Shown piece after piece: positions 8,714 to 17,249 of a stretch of 64,000 nucleotides of DNA. Position numbers and translations under genes: made by a program. Below the pieces are notes generated by a model that worked only from the letters and a program-made list of their open reading frames with translations, was not told the origin of the DNA and made no database searches. Source of the stretch: Streptomyces sp. MST-110588 (GTDB taxonomy: Bacteria > Actinomycetota > Actinomycetes > Streptomycetales > Streptomycetaceae); NCBI RefSeq assembly GCF_022695595.1, contig NZ_CP074380.1, positions 7,220,501-7,284,500 of the forward strand. The letters are read 5' to 3'. Position 1 is the first letter of the stretch. Each line of letters opens with the position of its first letter.

Positions 8714-9491
8714 GTGAGTGAGAATGCGGCTGTACGGCCCCGTAATCCGCGCGGACAGGGGGAGCGCCTGCGGGAGGAGCTGCTGAGGGCCACCGAACGC
8801 CTCCTGGAGGAGGTCGGCAGCGAGGACGCCCTGTCGCTGCGGGCCGTGGCGCGCGAGGCGGGCGTCGCCGCCCCCAGCATCTACCGTCATTTTTCCGACA
8901 AGACCGAGCTGGTCTGGGCCACGCTGGAGGTCAGCTACGAGCGGCTGGCGCGGGCCATGGCGGAGGCGGACGCCGAGGCCGCCGCGCAGACGGCCGCCGG
9001 GACCGGTAGCGCTGACAGCAGCCCCGGGCAGCCCCGGCAGCCCCGGCAGCCCCGGCAGCCCCGGCAGCCCCGGCAGCCCCGAGAGCCCCGGCAGCCCCGG
9101 CAGCTCCACGAGCGGCCAGGACAGCGGTACGGGCACGGGCGGCGGCGACCCGGTGGCACGGCTGCGGGCACAACTGCGCGCCTACTGCCGGTACGCCGTC
9201 GGCCACCCCGCCAAGTACCGCCTGCTGTACGAGACCCGGCAGACCCCGGTCGGGCCCGAGCGACTGGCCGGCCACCCGGCCGGGCTGCTGGTGCGGAGCC
9301 TGCACGACGCCCTGACGGCGTGCGAGGAGGCAGGCTGGACGGTGCGCGGATCCCGTACGGAGGCGCCGTACGTCCTGTGGTCGGCGGTGCATGGCCGGGT
9401 CATGCTCTGGCAGGTCATGCCCAGCCGCAAGGACACCAGCCGGCTGGACCGCTTCGTGGACGAGCTGCTGAACCTCCTCCTCGACCGCTGA
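8714..9491 (+). pseudogene. TetR-family regulator, broken by +1 base in a 9-bp repeat
   Basis: The first frame (GTG at 8714, AGGAGA upstream) encodes a clear TetR helix-turn-helix: LSLRAVAREAGVAAPSIYRHFSDKTEL cut by the family's usual spacing. It then enters a GC-rich 9-bp minisatellite. The effector-binding half (AQLRAYCRYAVGHPAKYRLL to LLNLLLDR) lies in the +1 frame. A run of GGG at 9026-9028 has one G more than the other repeat units. Dropping it joins both halves into about 258 residues, with a Gly-Ser-Pro linker (repeats of GSP) between DNA-binding and ligand domains. The C-terminal half resembles TetR_C-type WHG domains. A sequencing error or a genuine recent frameshift both fit. Confidence 0.8.
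9018..9108 (+). repeat. 9-bp tandem repeat in TetR coding sequence
   Basis: About nine copies of a CCCGGCAGC-type unit lie inside the TetR gene. Read in the repaired frame they encode Gly-Ser-Pro triplets; in the frame as sequenced they encode Gln-Pro-Arg. One unit carries an extra G, which shifts the frame. Confidence 0.85.
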
Positions 9492-9665
9492 GCCGCTCAC
9501 CCGGCCCTCCGGACGCCCCCCGGGCTCCCGGCCACCCCGCCCCCTCGCCGTACCCCTCCCCACACCGATCGTCCCGATCACTGCGTACGCGCGGGAAATC
9601 GGTTGCCCGACACGGCGGACGGCTGCTGTACTCCCGGGCAACAGCCGATCGACCAAGGAGCCCGT

Positions 9666-9776
9666 ATGCGCACGACGTTCATGTCCCACCGGGAAGGATT
9701 CGCCCCCTATTCAGAGGACATGACGCTTCGTGCGAACGCTCAACCTGGGAATTCTGGCCCATGTCGACGCAGGTAA
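9666..9776 (+). CDS. Candidate 36-aa leader peptide overlapping the tetracycline-resistance gene start
   Basis: A perfect AAGGAG (9655-9660) sits 5 nt before an ATG opening a 36-codon frame (begins MRTTFMSHREG, ends PCRRR, TAA). It runs through and past the GTG start of the ribosomal-protection gene and stops 47 nt inside it, in another frame. Such an overlapping leader would make initiation at the downstream gene depend on ribosome movement, as in leader-peptide control of other ribosome-targeting resistance genes. Tet(M) is known to have a short leader ORF and attenuation. Whether this ORF is translated is an inference from the Shine-Dalgarno alone. Confidence 0.5.
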   Translation: MRTTFMSHREGFAPYSEDMTLRANAQPGNSGPCRRR

Positions 9777-11799
9777 GACGAGCCTGACCGAGCGGCTGCT
9801 GTACGCCGCCGGTGTCATCGACGAGATCGGCCGGGTCGACCACGGAAACACCCGTACCGATTTCCTCGCGCTGGAACGGCAGCGCGGGATCACCATCAAA
9901 TCCGCCGTCGTCTCATTCGTCGTCGACGACGTCACGGTCAATCTCCTGGACACGCCAGGCCACCCCGATTTCATCGCCGAGGTGGAACGGGTGCTCAGCG
10001 TGCTGGACGGCGCCGTCCTGGTCGTCTCCGCCGTGGAAGGCGTACAGGCGCAGACCCGCGTACTGATGCGGACGCTGCGGCGGCTGCGCATTCCCACCCT
10101 CGTTTTCGTCAACAAGGTCGACCGGGGCGGCGCACGGCCGGAGAACGTGCTGCGCGCGATATCGGAGAAGCTGACCCCGGCGATCGTCCCCATGGGAACG
10201 GTCGCTGCCGCGGGTACGCCGGAAGCGGTCTGTACGCCGCGCACCGCCGCCGACGCCGGCTTCGTCTCACGGCTGGCCGATCTGCTCACCGAGCACAACG
10301 ACGAGCTGCTGGCCGCGTATGTGGAGGACGAGACGGCGGTCTCCTACGGGCGGCTCCGCGGCGAACTGGCCGCCCAGACCCGGCGGGCGTGGGTGCATCC
10401 GGTGTACTTCGGGTCGGCCATGACGGGCGCCGGCGTGGACGCGCTGGTCGCCGGCATCACGGAGCTGCTGCCGGCGGCGGAGGGCGATGCGGACGGACCG
10501 GTGTCGGGCACCGTCTTCAAGGTGGAACGCGGCCCGGCCGGGGAGAAGATCGCCTACGTACGGATGCACTCCGGGACGGTACGGACGCGCGACCGACTGC
10601 GCATCCACCGGGACGGCACGAACGGCGTGAATGCCGTGAACAGCGCATACAGCACGGACACCACGGACACCACGGACGATACGGGCAAAGTCACCGCGAT
10701 CAGCGTCTTCGACCGCGGCTCGGACGTGCGCGGTCCCTCGGTCACCGCGGGGCGGATCGGCAAGCTCTGGGGGCTGGGCGGTATCCGGATCGGCGACGCG
10801 GTCGGCGACGCGCCGACGGTTCCCGTACGCCGCCATTTCTCCCCGCCGACCCTGGAAACGGTCGTCGTCCCCTGCCGTACGGCCGACAAAGGCGCCCTGC
10901 ACACCGCGCTCACCCAACTCGCCGAACAGGACCCGCTGATCAACCTGCGGCAGGACCCGGCGCGTCAGGAAATCGCCGTCTCGCTTTACGGGGAGGTGCA
11001 GAAGGAAGTCATCCAGGCCACACTCGCGGACGAATTCGGAATCGACGTCACTTTCCGGGGGACGACGACCATCTGCATCGAGCGGCCGGCCGGCAGGGGA
11101 GCGGCGGTCGAGTTCATCGACAAGGACCCCAATCCGTTCCTCGCCACGGTGGGACTGCGTATCGAACCGGCGCCGGCCGGCGGAGGAGTGGAATTCAAGC
11201 TGGGTGTGGAACTGGGAGCGATGCCGTTCTCGTTCTTCAAGGCGGTGGAGGAGACGGTGCGCGCGACGCTGACGCAAGGACTGCGCGGCTGGCAGGTCAC
11301 CGACTGCGTGGTCACCATGACGCACTGCGGCTACTGGCCCCGGCAGAGCCATTCCCACGCCGTCTTCGACAAAAGCATGTCGAGTACGGCCGGGGACTTC
11401 CGCAACCTGACGCCGCTGGTGCTGATGAGCGCGCTGCGACAGGCCGACACCCAGGTGTACGAGCCGCTGCACCGCTTCCGCATCGACCTGCCCGCCGACA
11501 CGCTCGGGCCGGTCCTGCCCGTACTGGCACGGCTGCGCGGCGTACCCCGTACCCCGGAACTGCGGGGTGCGGCAGGTGTGATCGAGGGCGAGATCCCGGC
11601 GGCGCGGGTGCGTGAACTGGAGCAGCGGCTCCCCGGACTGACCCGGGGCGAGGGCGTGCTGGAATCCGCCTTCGACCGCTACCGGCCAGTCGTCGGCGCC
11701 GTCCCCGACCGGCCGCGCTCCGACGACAACCCGCTCGACCGCGAGGAGTACCTGCTGCGCGTGGCCCGGCGGGTCGCCGTGGGCCAGGGGGGCGTGTAA
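9730..11799 (+). CDS. Tetracycline resistance ribosomal protection protein, Otr(A)/Tet(M)-like
   Basis: A 689-aa EF-G-like translational GTPase. G1 AHVDAGKT (residues 10-17), the switch region ERQRGITI (49-56), G3 DTPGH (74-78) and G4 NKVD (128-131) are intact. The C-terminal domains match the tetracycline ribosomal-protection family (TMTHCGYWPRQSHSHAV-type loop, then FDKSMSSTAGDFRNL), which separates it from EF-G and LepA. Family members dislodge tetracycline from the 30S A-site at the cost of GTP. A small insertion in domain II consists of Thr/Asp repeats from 9-bp DNA repeats. The GTG start overlaps an upstream small ORF that may control it. No tetracycline biosynthesis genes are in the window, so this is a stand-alone resistance determinant. 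Confidence 0.9.
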   Translation: MRTLNLGILAHVDAGKTSLTERLLYAAGVIDEIGRVDHGNTRTDFLALERQRGITIKSAVVSFVVDDVTVNLLDTPGHPDFIAEVERVLSVLDGAVLVVSAVEGVQAQTRVLMRTLRRLRIPTLVFVNKVDRGGARPENVLRAISEKLTPAIVPMGTVAAAGTPEAVCTPRTAADAGFVSRLADLLTEHNDELLAAYVEDETAVSYGRLRGELAAQTRRAWVHPVYFGSAMTGAGVDALVAGITELLPAAEGDADGPVSGTVFKVERGPAGEKIAYVRMHSGTVRTRDRLRIHRDGTNGVNAVNSAYSTDTTDTTDDTGKVTAISVFDRGSDVRGPSVTAGRIGKLWGLGGIRIGDAVGDAPTVPVRRHFSPPTLETVVVPCRTADKGALHTALTQLAEQDPLINLRQDPARQEIAVSLYGEVQKEVIQATLADEFGIDVTFRGTTTICIERPAGRGAAVEFIDKDPNPFLATVGLRIEPAPAGGGVEFKLGVELGAMPFSFFKAVEETVRATLTQGLRGWQVTDCVVTMTHCGYWPRQSHSHAVFDKSMSSTAGDFRNLTPLVLMSALRQADTQVYEPLHRFRIDLPADTLGPVLPVLARLRGVPRTPELRGAAGVIEGEIPAARVRELEQRLPGLTRGEGVLESAFDRYRPVVGAVPDRPRSDDNPLDREEYLLRVARRVAVGQGGV

Positions 11800-11918
11800 G
11801 GGCTTACGCGCGCCGTTACGCGCGCCCAGTAATGCTACAGAAGTTGCCTTTGGCGGCCGGCGGGTGCAGACTGGAGCAAGCAGATGCGAGAGAGACCGAT
11901 TGGTTCACGGGGGGCGTC

Positions 11919-12839
11919 ATGCAGTGCACACAAAACAATCATTCCCATGGTTCCTGTCTGCCGGTGATCCGGGAGTTCACCGTCGCGGACGAGCGGTCCG
12001 GTCCGTACGGCATCACGGCCGGCGGTGACGGCGCGCTGTGGATCACTCTGGTCCACGGCGGCGGGATCGCGCGGCTCACCGTCGACGGCGAGGTCACCAC
12101 GTACGACCTGGGCGCACCCGAATCCGGACCGTCGGTCATCACGCCGGGCCCCGACGGGGCGCTGTGGTTCACCCGCACCGCGGACCACCGGATCGGGAGG
12201 ATCACCACCGGGGGCACGTGCGCGGAATTCGCGGTGCCGACGCCAGGGGCCGGCCCCTTCGGGATAGCGGCCGGTGGTGACGGCGCGCTGTGGTTCACCG
12301 AACTGAACGCCGACCGGATCGGCCGGATCAGCACCGACGGGGAAGTCACGGAGTTCCCGCTGCCCGTCGAGGGAGCCTTCCCCTCGATGATCGCGGAGGG
12401 TCCCGACGGGGCGCTGTGGTTCACCCTCAACCAGGCCGACGCGATCGGCCGGATAAGCCTCGACGGCGAGATCGCCCTCCATGAACTGCCCACCGCCGGC
12501 GCCGCACCGGTGGGTATCACCCGGGGCGCCGATGACGCACTGTGGTTCGTCGAGATCGGGGCAGGGCAGATAGGCCGGATAACCATGGACGGCCGGGTCC
12601 GGGAATTCCCGTTGCCCGACCGTGCGGCCAGGCCCCATGCGATCGTGTCCGGCCCTGACGAGGGCTGCTGGTTCACCGAGTGGGGAGCCAACCGCATCGG
12701 GCACATCACACCGTCGGGCGAGATCACCGGGTACGACCTGCCGGTGCCCTCCTCCGAGCCGCACGGCATCACGGTGGGCCCGGACGGCGCGACCTGGGCC
12801 GCACTGGAAACGGGCAGCGCCGTACGCCTGGCCGCCTGA
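11919..12839 (+). CDS. vgb: Vgb family protein, virginiamycin B / streptogramin B lyase-like
   Basis: A 306-aa seven-bladed propeller. Each blade carries the repeated pattern GPDGALWFT-x-x-x-x-x-RIGRI, exactly as in virginiamycin B lyase. This enzyme linearises streptogramin B by beta-elimination at the ester bond. The blade with ARPHAIVSGPDEGCWFTEWGAN cut short here, and the later EPHGITVGPDGATW, supply the histidines expected in the active-site funnel. The second acidic/His pair after TWAALE is not fully convincing (ETG rather than ExH), so activity needs testing. The ATG at 11919 has a GGGGGCG before it; a longer in-frame start at 11832 is possible but poorly supported. Confidence 0.82.
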   Translation: MQCTQNNHSHGSCLPVIREFTVADERSGPYGITAGGDGALWITLVHGGGIARLTVDGEVTTYDLGAPESGPSVITPGPDGALWFTRTADHRIGRITTGGTCAEFAVPTPGAGPFGIAAGGDGALWFTELNADRIGRISTDGEVTEFPLPVEGAFPSMIAEGPDGALWFTLNQADAIGRISLDGEIALHELPTAGAAPVGITRGADDALWFVEIGAGQIGRITMDGRVREFPLPDRAARPHAIVSGPDEGCWFTEWGANRIGHITPSGEITGYDLPVPSSEPHGITVGPDGATWAALETGSAVRLAA

Positions 12840-13420
12840 CCCTGTCGGCGCACGACCCGTACGGCGGGCGCGACCCGTACGGTCTGTGCGGTCCATACGG
12901 CCCCTCGGCCGCCGAAGGTCACGAAAGGACGTGAGCAACGAGCAGGGCAGGGGCGGATTCACGGATCGGCTGCACGAATCGGATGTTTGGACGCGTCAAT
13001 CTGTGCGTCGTTGGTCACGGTCGTGCCGGGAGTCCGTGGGTGTACAGGTCGCGTGAGTGGGTCTTGGAGCGGACCCGCCGGGATCGTCGGCTGGATCCGA
13101 CGTGTCGGGGCGGACGCCGGCTCAGCGGTCCAAGATGTCGCGGAACACGGTGGCAAAGGCGCTCGCGTCTCCCGTTCCGTTGAAGCGGAAGAAGCCTCCT
13201 GACGTGCCTCAACTGCTGGGACGCCAAGACCCCGGACCGCGATGGCGCCACCAGTGCAGCACCGTGCGGTCATCGGGCCATGGGGCGTCCCTTTCGCCCC
13301 GGCGCTCGAAGACGTCACGCTTGAGGTCGATGGGTCACCAGTGCGGATCCAAAGGCTCGTCGTCCCGAGGCGGCCGGACCTTGGCCACGAATCGTTCCTC
13401 AGATGCGCCGAATTGCTTGA
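12840..13420. other. Gene-poor stretch with mobile-element scraps
   Basis: No intact gene is visible. A short piece at 13129-13173 encodes SKMSRNTVAKALASP, matching the helix-turn-helix of IS21-family IstA transposases. On the opposite strand a piece ending near 13335 encodes a plausible protein tail (SEERFVAKVRPPRDDEPLD) cut off from any start. The stretch looks like decayed insertion DNA. Confidence 0.5.
13129..13173 (+). pseudogene. IS21-type istA fragment (HTH only)
   Basis: Fifteen codons reading SKMSRNTVAKALASP reproduce the conserved N-terminal helix-turn-helix of IstA (usually preceded by a G/L). Flanking codons do not continue the match on either side. Together with the istB fragment 2 kb to the right it suggests one or more lost IS21 copies. 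Confidence 0.5.
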
Positions 13421-14125
13421 AGTTCGCTTGGGCCTCGGCCAAGGAGGGCCTGTTGGCTCCGTCGGTCCAGTCGGGCCCCGGAGATTTTCCTCGATGACCG
13501 GCTCGACTCGCTCGACCGGTGGTGCCGGAAGTACTTCGCCTTCCTGGCCCCGGACACCCGGGCGGAACTGGACACGTGGATCGGGCTCCTGCGGCACGGC
13601 ACTTCCCGCCGCAGGCCACGGGCCCGCTCCACGGTCGTCACCCTGCTCAGGCTCGTCCTGCCGTTCCTCGCCGAGTACGGCGCAAAGTACACAACCCCCC
13701 TGCGGCAGGGCATGCGAGATGACCTCGCCACCTGGCTGCCCAACCGGCCGCACCGGGCCTATGAAGCCAGTGTCCTGCGGTCGCTGTTCGGAACACTCAA
13801 TGCCGAGCGGCTGATCTTCAGCAACCCGATGCGCGGCATCAAACGCGGCCGTTGGCCCAACAGCACCAACCCGCACCTGCTGAGCAGCCGGAACACGGCC
13901 ACCACCACGACAGCCGTCGCGACCTTCTGGGTGGACAAGCTCGTCCGGCCGCTGCCCGTGGGCCTCGACCGGCTGAGGCAGGGCCGCATCCTGGAAGAAG
14001 CCCTCGCCGGCGGCGCGGACCCCCTCCACCTCGCACATGTCTTCTGCCTCGGCGCCAAGACCAGCCTCCGCTACACGACCGCAGTCGCCGCCGCGGCTGC
14101 CGAAAAGGAACCGCGCGCCTGCTGA
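13421..14125 (+). pseudogene. Tyrosine recombinase/integrase remnant lacking most of the catalytic domain
   Basis: From about 13481 the frame encodes an integrase-like core-binding domain: FLDDRLDSLDRWCRKYFAFL, then STVVTLLRLVLPFLAEYG and RAYEASVLRSLFGTLNAERL. It jumps after NPMRGIKRG into a C-terminal-type stretch (ILEEALAGGADPLHLAHVF, GAKTSLRYTTAV) that resembles the end of tyrosine recombinases. The central catalytic R-H-x-x-R region is missing. No start codon with a Shine-Dalgarno is seen, and a stop lies just upstream at 13418. This is an internally deleted remnant, not a working integrase. Confidence 0.6.
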
Positions 14126-14134
14126 GCTGGAACT

Positions 14135-14755
14135 TTATGGGCGGCGTGCCCAGAACAGGGCATGCCCGCTGTCGCCCTCAGGGACGAAGTCCTCCCGTTC
14201 AACCGTCATGCCGGTCTGTTCGATCCACTCGCGGTTGGTGGCAGCATCCGCATGGCTCCACCACATAGGGGCGCCGCCCCCGAGCCAGTTCTCCTCGGTT
14301 CCGGTCCACTCGCCGTGTCCCGTGGTGGCCACGAAACAGCCTCCCGGGCGGAGCCACCCAGCAATCTTCCGCAGCAGGGGCGGCTGCTCAGCCAGTGGAA
14401 TATGGATCAGCGCGAAGAAGGAGACGATGGCGTCGAAGGACGCGGCGCCGAAGGAGACAGCTGTGGCATCGGCATGGATGAACTCTGCCTGAGGCACCCG
14501 CTCGCGGGCCCGGCGGATCTGCACCTCGCTGATGTCTATGCCGGTGACCCGGTAGCCGGCGGCGGCCAGAGCGCGTGCGACCGGCACCCCGCTGCCGCAG
14601 CCCAGGTCCAGCACCGTCCCACCGGCCGGGATCCGCTGGCAGAGGTCACCAAGCAGTGACCGGTACTTCGTCTCGGCGCCGTACGCCTCGTCGTAACGCA
14701 AGGAGACGGCGTCGTACCCACGTCGGACCAGGTCCTTCGGATCTGTGATGTCCAC
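14135..14755 (-). CDS. Class I SAM-dependent methyltransferase
   Basis: About 206 aa starting VDITDPKDLVRRGYDAVSLRYD. Motif I is VLDLGCGSGVPVARAL, followed by the acidic loop VTGIDIS, motif II HADATAVSFGAASFDAIVSF and post-motif RKIAGWLRPGG, which together define a Methyltransf_11/25-type fold. The GTG at 14755 was chosen because homologous proteins begin at the DPKDLV segment. The frame could extend to 14866, but that adds an Arg-rich tail of no known match. It is the only intact gene in the remnant zone and may itself be a passenger. Substrate unknown. Confidence 0.82.
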   Translation of the reverse strand: MDITDPKDLVRRGYDAVSLRYDEAYGAETKYRSLLGDLCQRIPAGGTVLDLGCGSGVPVARALAAAGYRVTGIDISEVQIRRARERVPQAEFIHADATAVSFGAASFDAIVSFFALIHIPLAEQPPLLRKIAGWLRPGGCFVATTGHGEWTGTEENWLGGGAPMWWSHADAATNREWIEQTGMTVEREDFVPEGDSGHALFWARRP

Positions 14756-15139
14756 GGTCGAGACGCTAGCCAGTGCTCCCAGTCGAGGCGAACGAATATC
14801 TCGGCACAAGCTGAACCGGAGTGCCCATACAGGCAGCCTGCCAGCCTGGACCCGTGGGTTCGCCACGAAGACCTCTCAGAATCGCGAACCCGCGGAGGTT
14901 CTCGTTTTCGCCGTTCTACTGCACCCCTGGCGAGGAAGGGTGCGGCTTCGAGCGGCAACGGCCGTTGCTGCGGCCGTTGCCGGACGAGCCCGGCGGGGAG
15001 AGGGGGCGAAGGTCATCTCGCTGCTCACCCGGCGACTGCCGCCGGACCTGCGGGCCGGGTGGCCGGACATGAGTAAGTACGACCGGTTGCTGACGCCGGT
15101 GAGGAACCCCACGACAGCCGCGCAGAAGGGCGCGAGTGC
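14756..15139. other. Intergenic stretch without a recognisable gene
   Basis: This lies between the divergent methyltransferase start and the istB remnant. It should contain the methyltransferase promoter. No conserved coding signal, repeat or RNA structure was found. Confidence 0.4.
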
Positions 15140-15399
15140 GTGTTCGTCGGCAGTCTCAGATCCCCGTCCGGGGCGGAAGAAGGCCGCCCGCTGGTGCTGA
15201 TCGGTGACTCCGGCGCCGGCGAATCCCGTCTGCTGACCGGGATCGGTACGGCGGTCGCCGAGGCCGGGCTCAGCATCCGCCACACCACCATGTCCGCGCT
15301 GGTCAACTAGCTCGCCGAGGCGGACGCGGCCCGTCGGCTGTCCTCAGTCATCGCTCGCTACAGCAAAGTCGACCTTCTCTGTCTGGATGAATTCGGCTC
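15140..15399 (+). pseudogene. IS21-family istB (ATPase helper) remnant with in-frame stop
   Basis: The frame reads PLVLIGDSGAGESRLLTG, then TAVAEAGLSIRHTTMSALVN, a TAG stop at 15308, and LAEADAARRLSSVIARYSKV followed by DLLCLDEFG. This is IstB with Walker A (normally GxxGTGKSH) mutated at the lysine and Walker B (LCLDELG) still visible. The similarity ends abruptly after Walker B. The element is dead by substitution, nonsense mutation and truncation. Confidence 0.75.
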
Positions 15400-15588
15400 T
15401 TCTCGGTGCCGGGCCGTGCCGGGCTGTCTCATGGTTTCGGCGCTGCCGCTGTGCCTGGAGGTGGCGGGCCCGTGGGGGCGGGGCGGCGGGGGCTGGTGAG
15501 CGGTCGTCAGCTTGTTGTGTGGGGGACATTTGTGGCTGCGTCGGGGCGCTTTGGGGCAGCGGTGGCGGCTTGGGGGTTCGTGTGGGTG

Positions 15589-15611
15589 ACCCCCCTTATT
15601 CGGCGGGGGGT
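15589..15611 (+). promoter_or_regulatory. Inverted repeat upstream of the CYP105-like operon
   Basis: ACCCCCC and GGGGGGT form a 7-bp inverted repeat around a 9-nt AT-richer centre, followed by GTAAGTTTAC at about 15619-15629. These stand out in the roughly 290-bp leader of the P450 operon and could be an operator or promoter-proximal element. The regulator is unknown. Confidence 0.3.
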
Positions 15612-15692
15612 AACGCATGTAAGTTTACGAGCGTTAGGCGAGCGTCCGACTCATGGCCGCACGCTCCTGCCCGCGTGCTCGCAAGGAACGAC

Positions 15693-16973
15693 ATGACACT
15701 CACACCTACCTCCACCCCCACCTCCGCTCCCGCGCCGCTGCCCGTCCAGCCGCCCAGCGGCTGTCCTTTCGACCCGCCCGCCGAGTTCGGCCGGCTGCGT
15801 ACCGAGGAACCGCTCTCGAAGATCTCGCTGCCGGACGGGAGCTGGGCCTGGCTCGCGACCCGCTACGCCGACATCCGCGCGATCCTGGGTGACACCCGCT
15901 TCAGCTCCGACACCACCCGCGCCGGATACCCGCTCAGCGGTATGACCGGCGGCGCGTCCACCGAGCACCGTGGCTTCATCCGCATGGACCCGCCCGAGCA
16001 CACCCGGCTGCGGCGCATGGTCACCCGGGAGTTCATGGTCAAGCGCGTCGAGGCGCTGCGCCCGCAGATCCAGCGACTGACCGACGAGCTGTGTGACGCG
16101 ATGGAGAAGCGCGTCGCGGACAGCGGGGCGGCGGACAGCGGGGCGGCGGACGGCGCGGCGGCGGGCGGCCGGGAGGTGGATCTGATCGAGGCGCTGGCCC
16201 TGCCGGTGCCCTCGCTCGTCATCAGTCTGCTGCTCGGCGTCCCCTATGACGACCACGAGCTGTTCCAGCGGCTCACCGGAACCCTGCTCTCCCGTACGGT
16301 CGCCGACGACGAGCGTGAGAGCGCCCGCGGCGAACTGCGCGAGTACCTCCACCGGTTGGTGTATGCCAAGGAAGCCGCGCCCGGTGACGACATCCTCAGC
16401 CGTCTGATCACCGAGCAGCAGCACGCGGGCGAGATCACCCACGACGACGTGGTCGCCTTCGCGGCGCTGCTGCTCATCGCCGGTCACGAGACCACCGCCA
16501 ACATGATCGGGCTGAGCGCGCTCACCCTGATGCGCGACAAGGAGACGGCCGAGCGGCTGCGTCAGGACCCGGGTCTGATCCGTGGCGCCGTGGAGGAACT
16601 GCTGCGTTTCCACAGCATCATCCGCAACGGGCCGCGCCGCGCCGCGACCGAGGACGTCGAGATCGGCGGGCAGCTCATCCGGGCGGGCGAAGGCGTCGTG
16701 GTGGCCGTGCCGTCCGCCAACCGTGACGAGAGCGTCTTCCCCGACGCCGGCCGCCTGGACGTCTGCCGGCCCAACGCCCAGCACCACGTCGCCTTCGGTT
16801 ACGGCATCCACCAGTGCCTGGGCCAGGCCCTGGCCCGGGTGGAACTCCAGGTCGTCATCGCCACGCTGCTGCGCCGCTTCCCGGACATGCGGCCCGCCGT
16901 GCCGGTCGAGGAGATCCCCTTCCGTACCGACATGGCGATCTATGGTTGCCACGCACTGCCCGTCACCTGGTGA
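15693..16973 (+). CDS. Cytochrome P450, CYP105-like
   Basis: A 426-aa class I bacterial P450 with I-helix AGHETT, the ExxR helix ELLRFHS preceded by AVEELLR, the heme loop FGYGIHQCLGQALAR (Cys375) and the C-terminal IYGCHALPVTW usual in CYP105. It begins at an ATG with AAGGA 5 nt upstream. It heads a three-gene operon with its own 3Fe-4S ferredoxin and FAD ferredoxin reductase, a complete electron chain from NAD(P)H. CYP105 enzymes hydroxylate diverse xenobiotics and antibiotics; the substrate here is unknown. Three 15-bp repeats encode an Ala-Asp-Ser-Gly-Ala insertion after the C/D helices (16116-16160). Confidence 0.93.
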   Translation: MTLTPTSTPTSAPAPLPVQPPSGCPFDPPAEFGRLRTEEPLSKISLPDGSWAWLATRYADIRAILGDTRFSSDTTRAGYPLSGMTGGASTEHRGFIRMDPPEHTRLRRMVTREFMVKRVEALRPQIQRLTDELCDAMEKRVADSGAADSGAADGAAAGGREVDLIEALALPVPSLVISLLLGVPYDDHELFQRLTGTLLSRTVADDERESARGELREYLHRLVYAKEAAPGDDILSRLITEQQHAGEITHDDVVAFAALLLIAGHETTANMIGLSALTLMRDKETAERLRQDPGLIRGAVEELLRFHSIIRNGPRRAATEDVEIGGQLIRAGEGVVVAVPSANRDESVFPDAGRLDVCRPNAQHHVAFGYGIHQCLGQALARVELQVVIATLLRRFPDMRPAVPVEEIPFRTDMAIYGCHALPVTW

Positions 16974-17054
16974 TCAACGGCCTCACACGCCGCACCCACC
17001 ACAAAGACCACGCCCACCACACCCCCCGATCCCACCCCACCGGAGCTTGCTGCC

Positions 17055-17249
17055 ATGAAGATCACCCTTGACGCCGACAAGTGCTGCGCCGCGGGCCAGT
17101 GCGTACTGATCGCCCCCGACGTCTTCGACCAGCGTGACGAGGACGGCGTCGTGGTCCTGCTGGACGCGGCGCCGCCCGCCGACCAGCACGACGCGGTCCG
17201 CGAGGCCGCCGCCATCTGCCCCGCGGCCGTCATCGAGGTCCACGAGTGA
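17055..17249 (+). CDS. 3Fe-4S ferredoxin
   Basis: A 64-aa ferredoxin with cluster ligands in CCAAGQC (the first or second Cys plus the last) and a later Cys in AICPAAV, the pattern of Streptomyces P450 ferredoxins of the SuaB type. The acidic surface and position between the P450 and the reductase mark it as the electron carrier. Its stop overlaps the next start (GTGA), suggesting translational coupling. Confidence 0.92.
   Translation: MKITLDADKCCAAGQCVLIAPDVFDQRDEDGVVVLLDAAPPADQHDAVREAAAICPAAVIEVHE

Noticed and set aside
9018..9108. Possible CRISPR-like array of short repeats
   Set aside because: Units are 9 bp in tandem without spacers and inside a coding frame.
8714..9787. Full 357-codon frame of the TetR gene as sequenced
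   Set aside because: The C-terminal half is Arg/Pro/Gly junk, while the true ligand domain lies in the other frame starting near 9120.
11832..11918. 29-codon N-terminal extension of the Vgb-like gene
   Set aside because: No ribosome-binding site upstream of 11832, and the extension adds residues beyond the family's usual start.
13242..13814. 190-codon plus-strand frame across the integrase remnant
   Set aside because: Integrase-like residues occur only in a different frame (13481 onward). This one is a shadow.
14756..14866. N-terminal extension of the methyltransferase
   Set aside because: Extra residues look like untranslated leader (basic, no match), while the family begins at DPKDLV.
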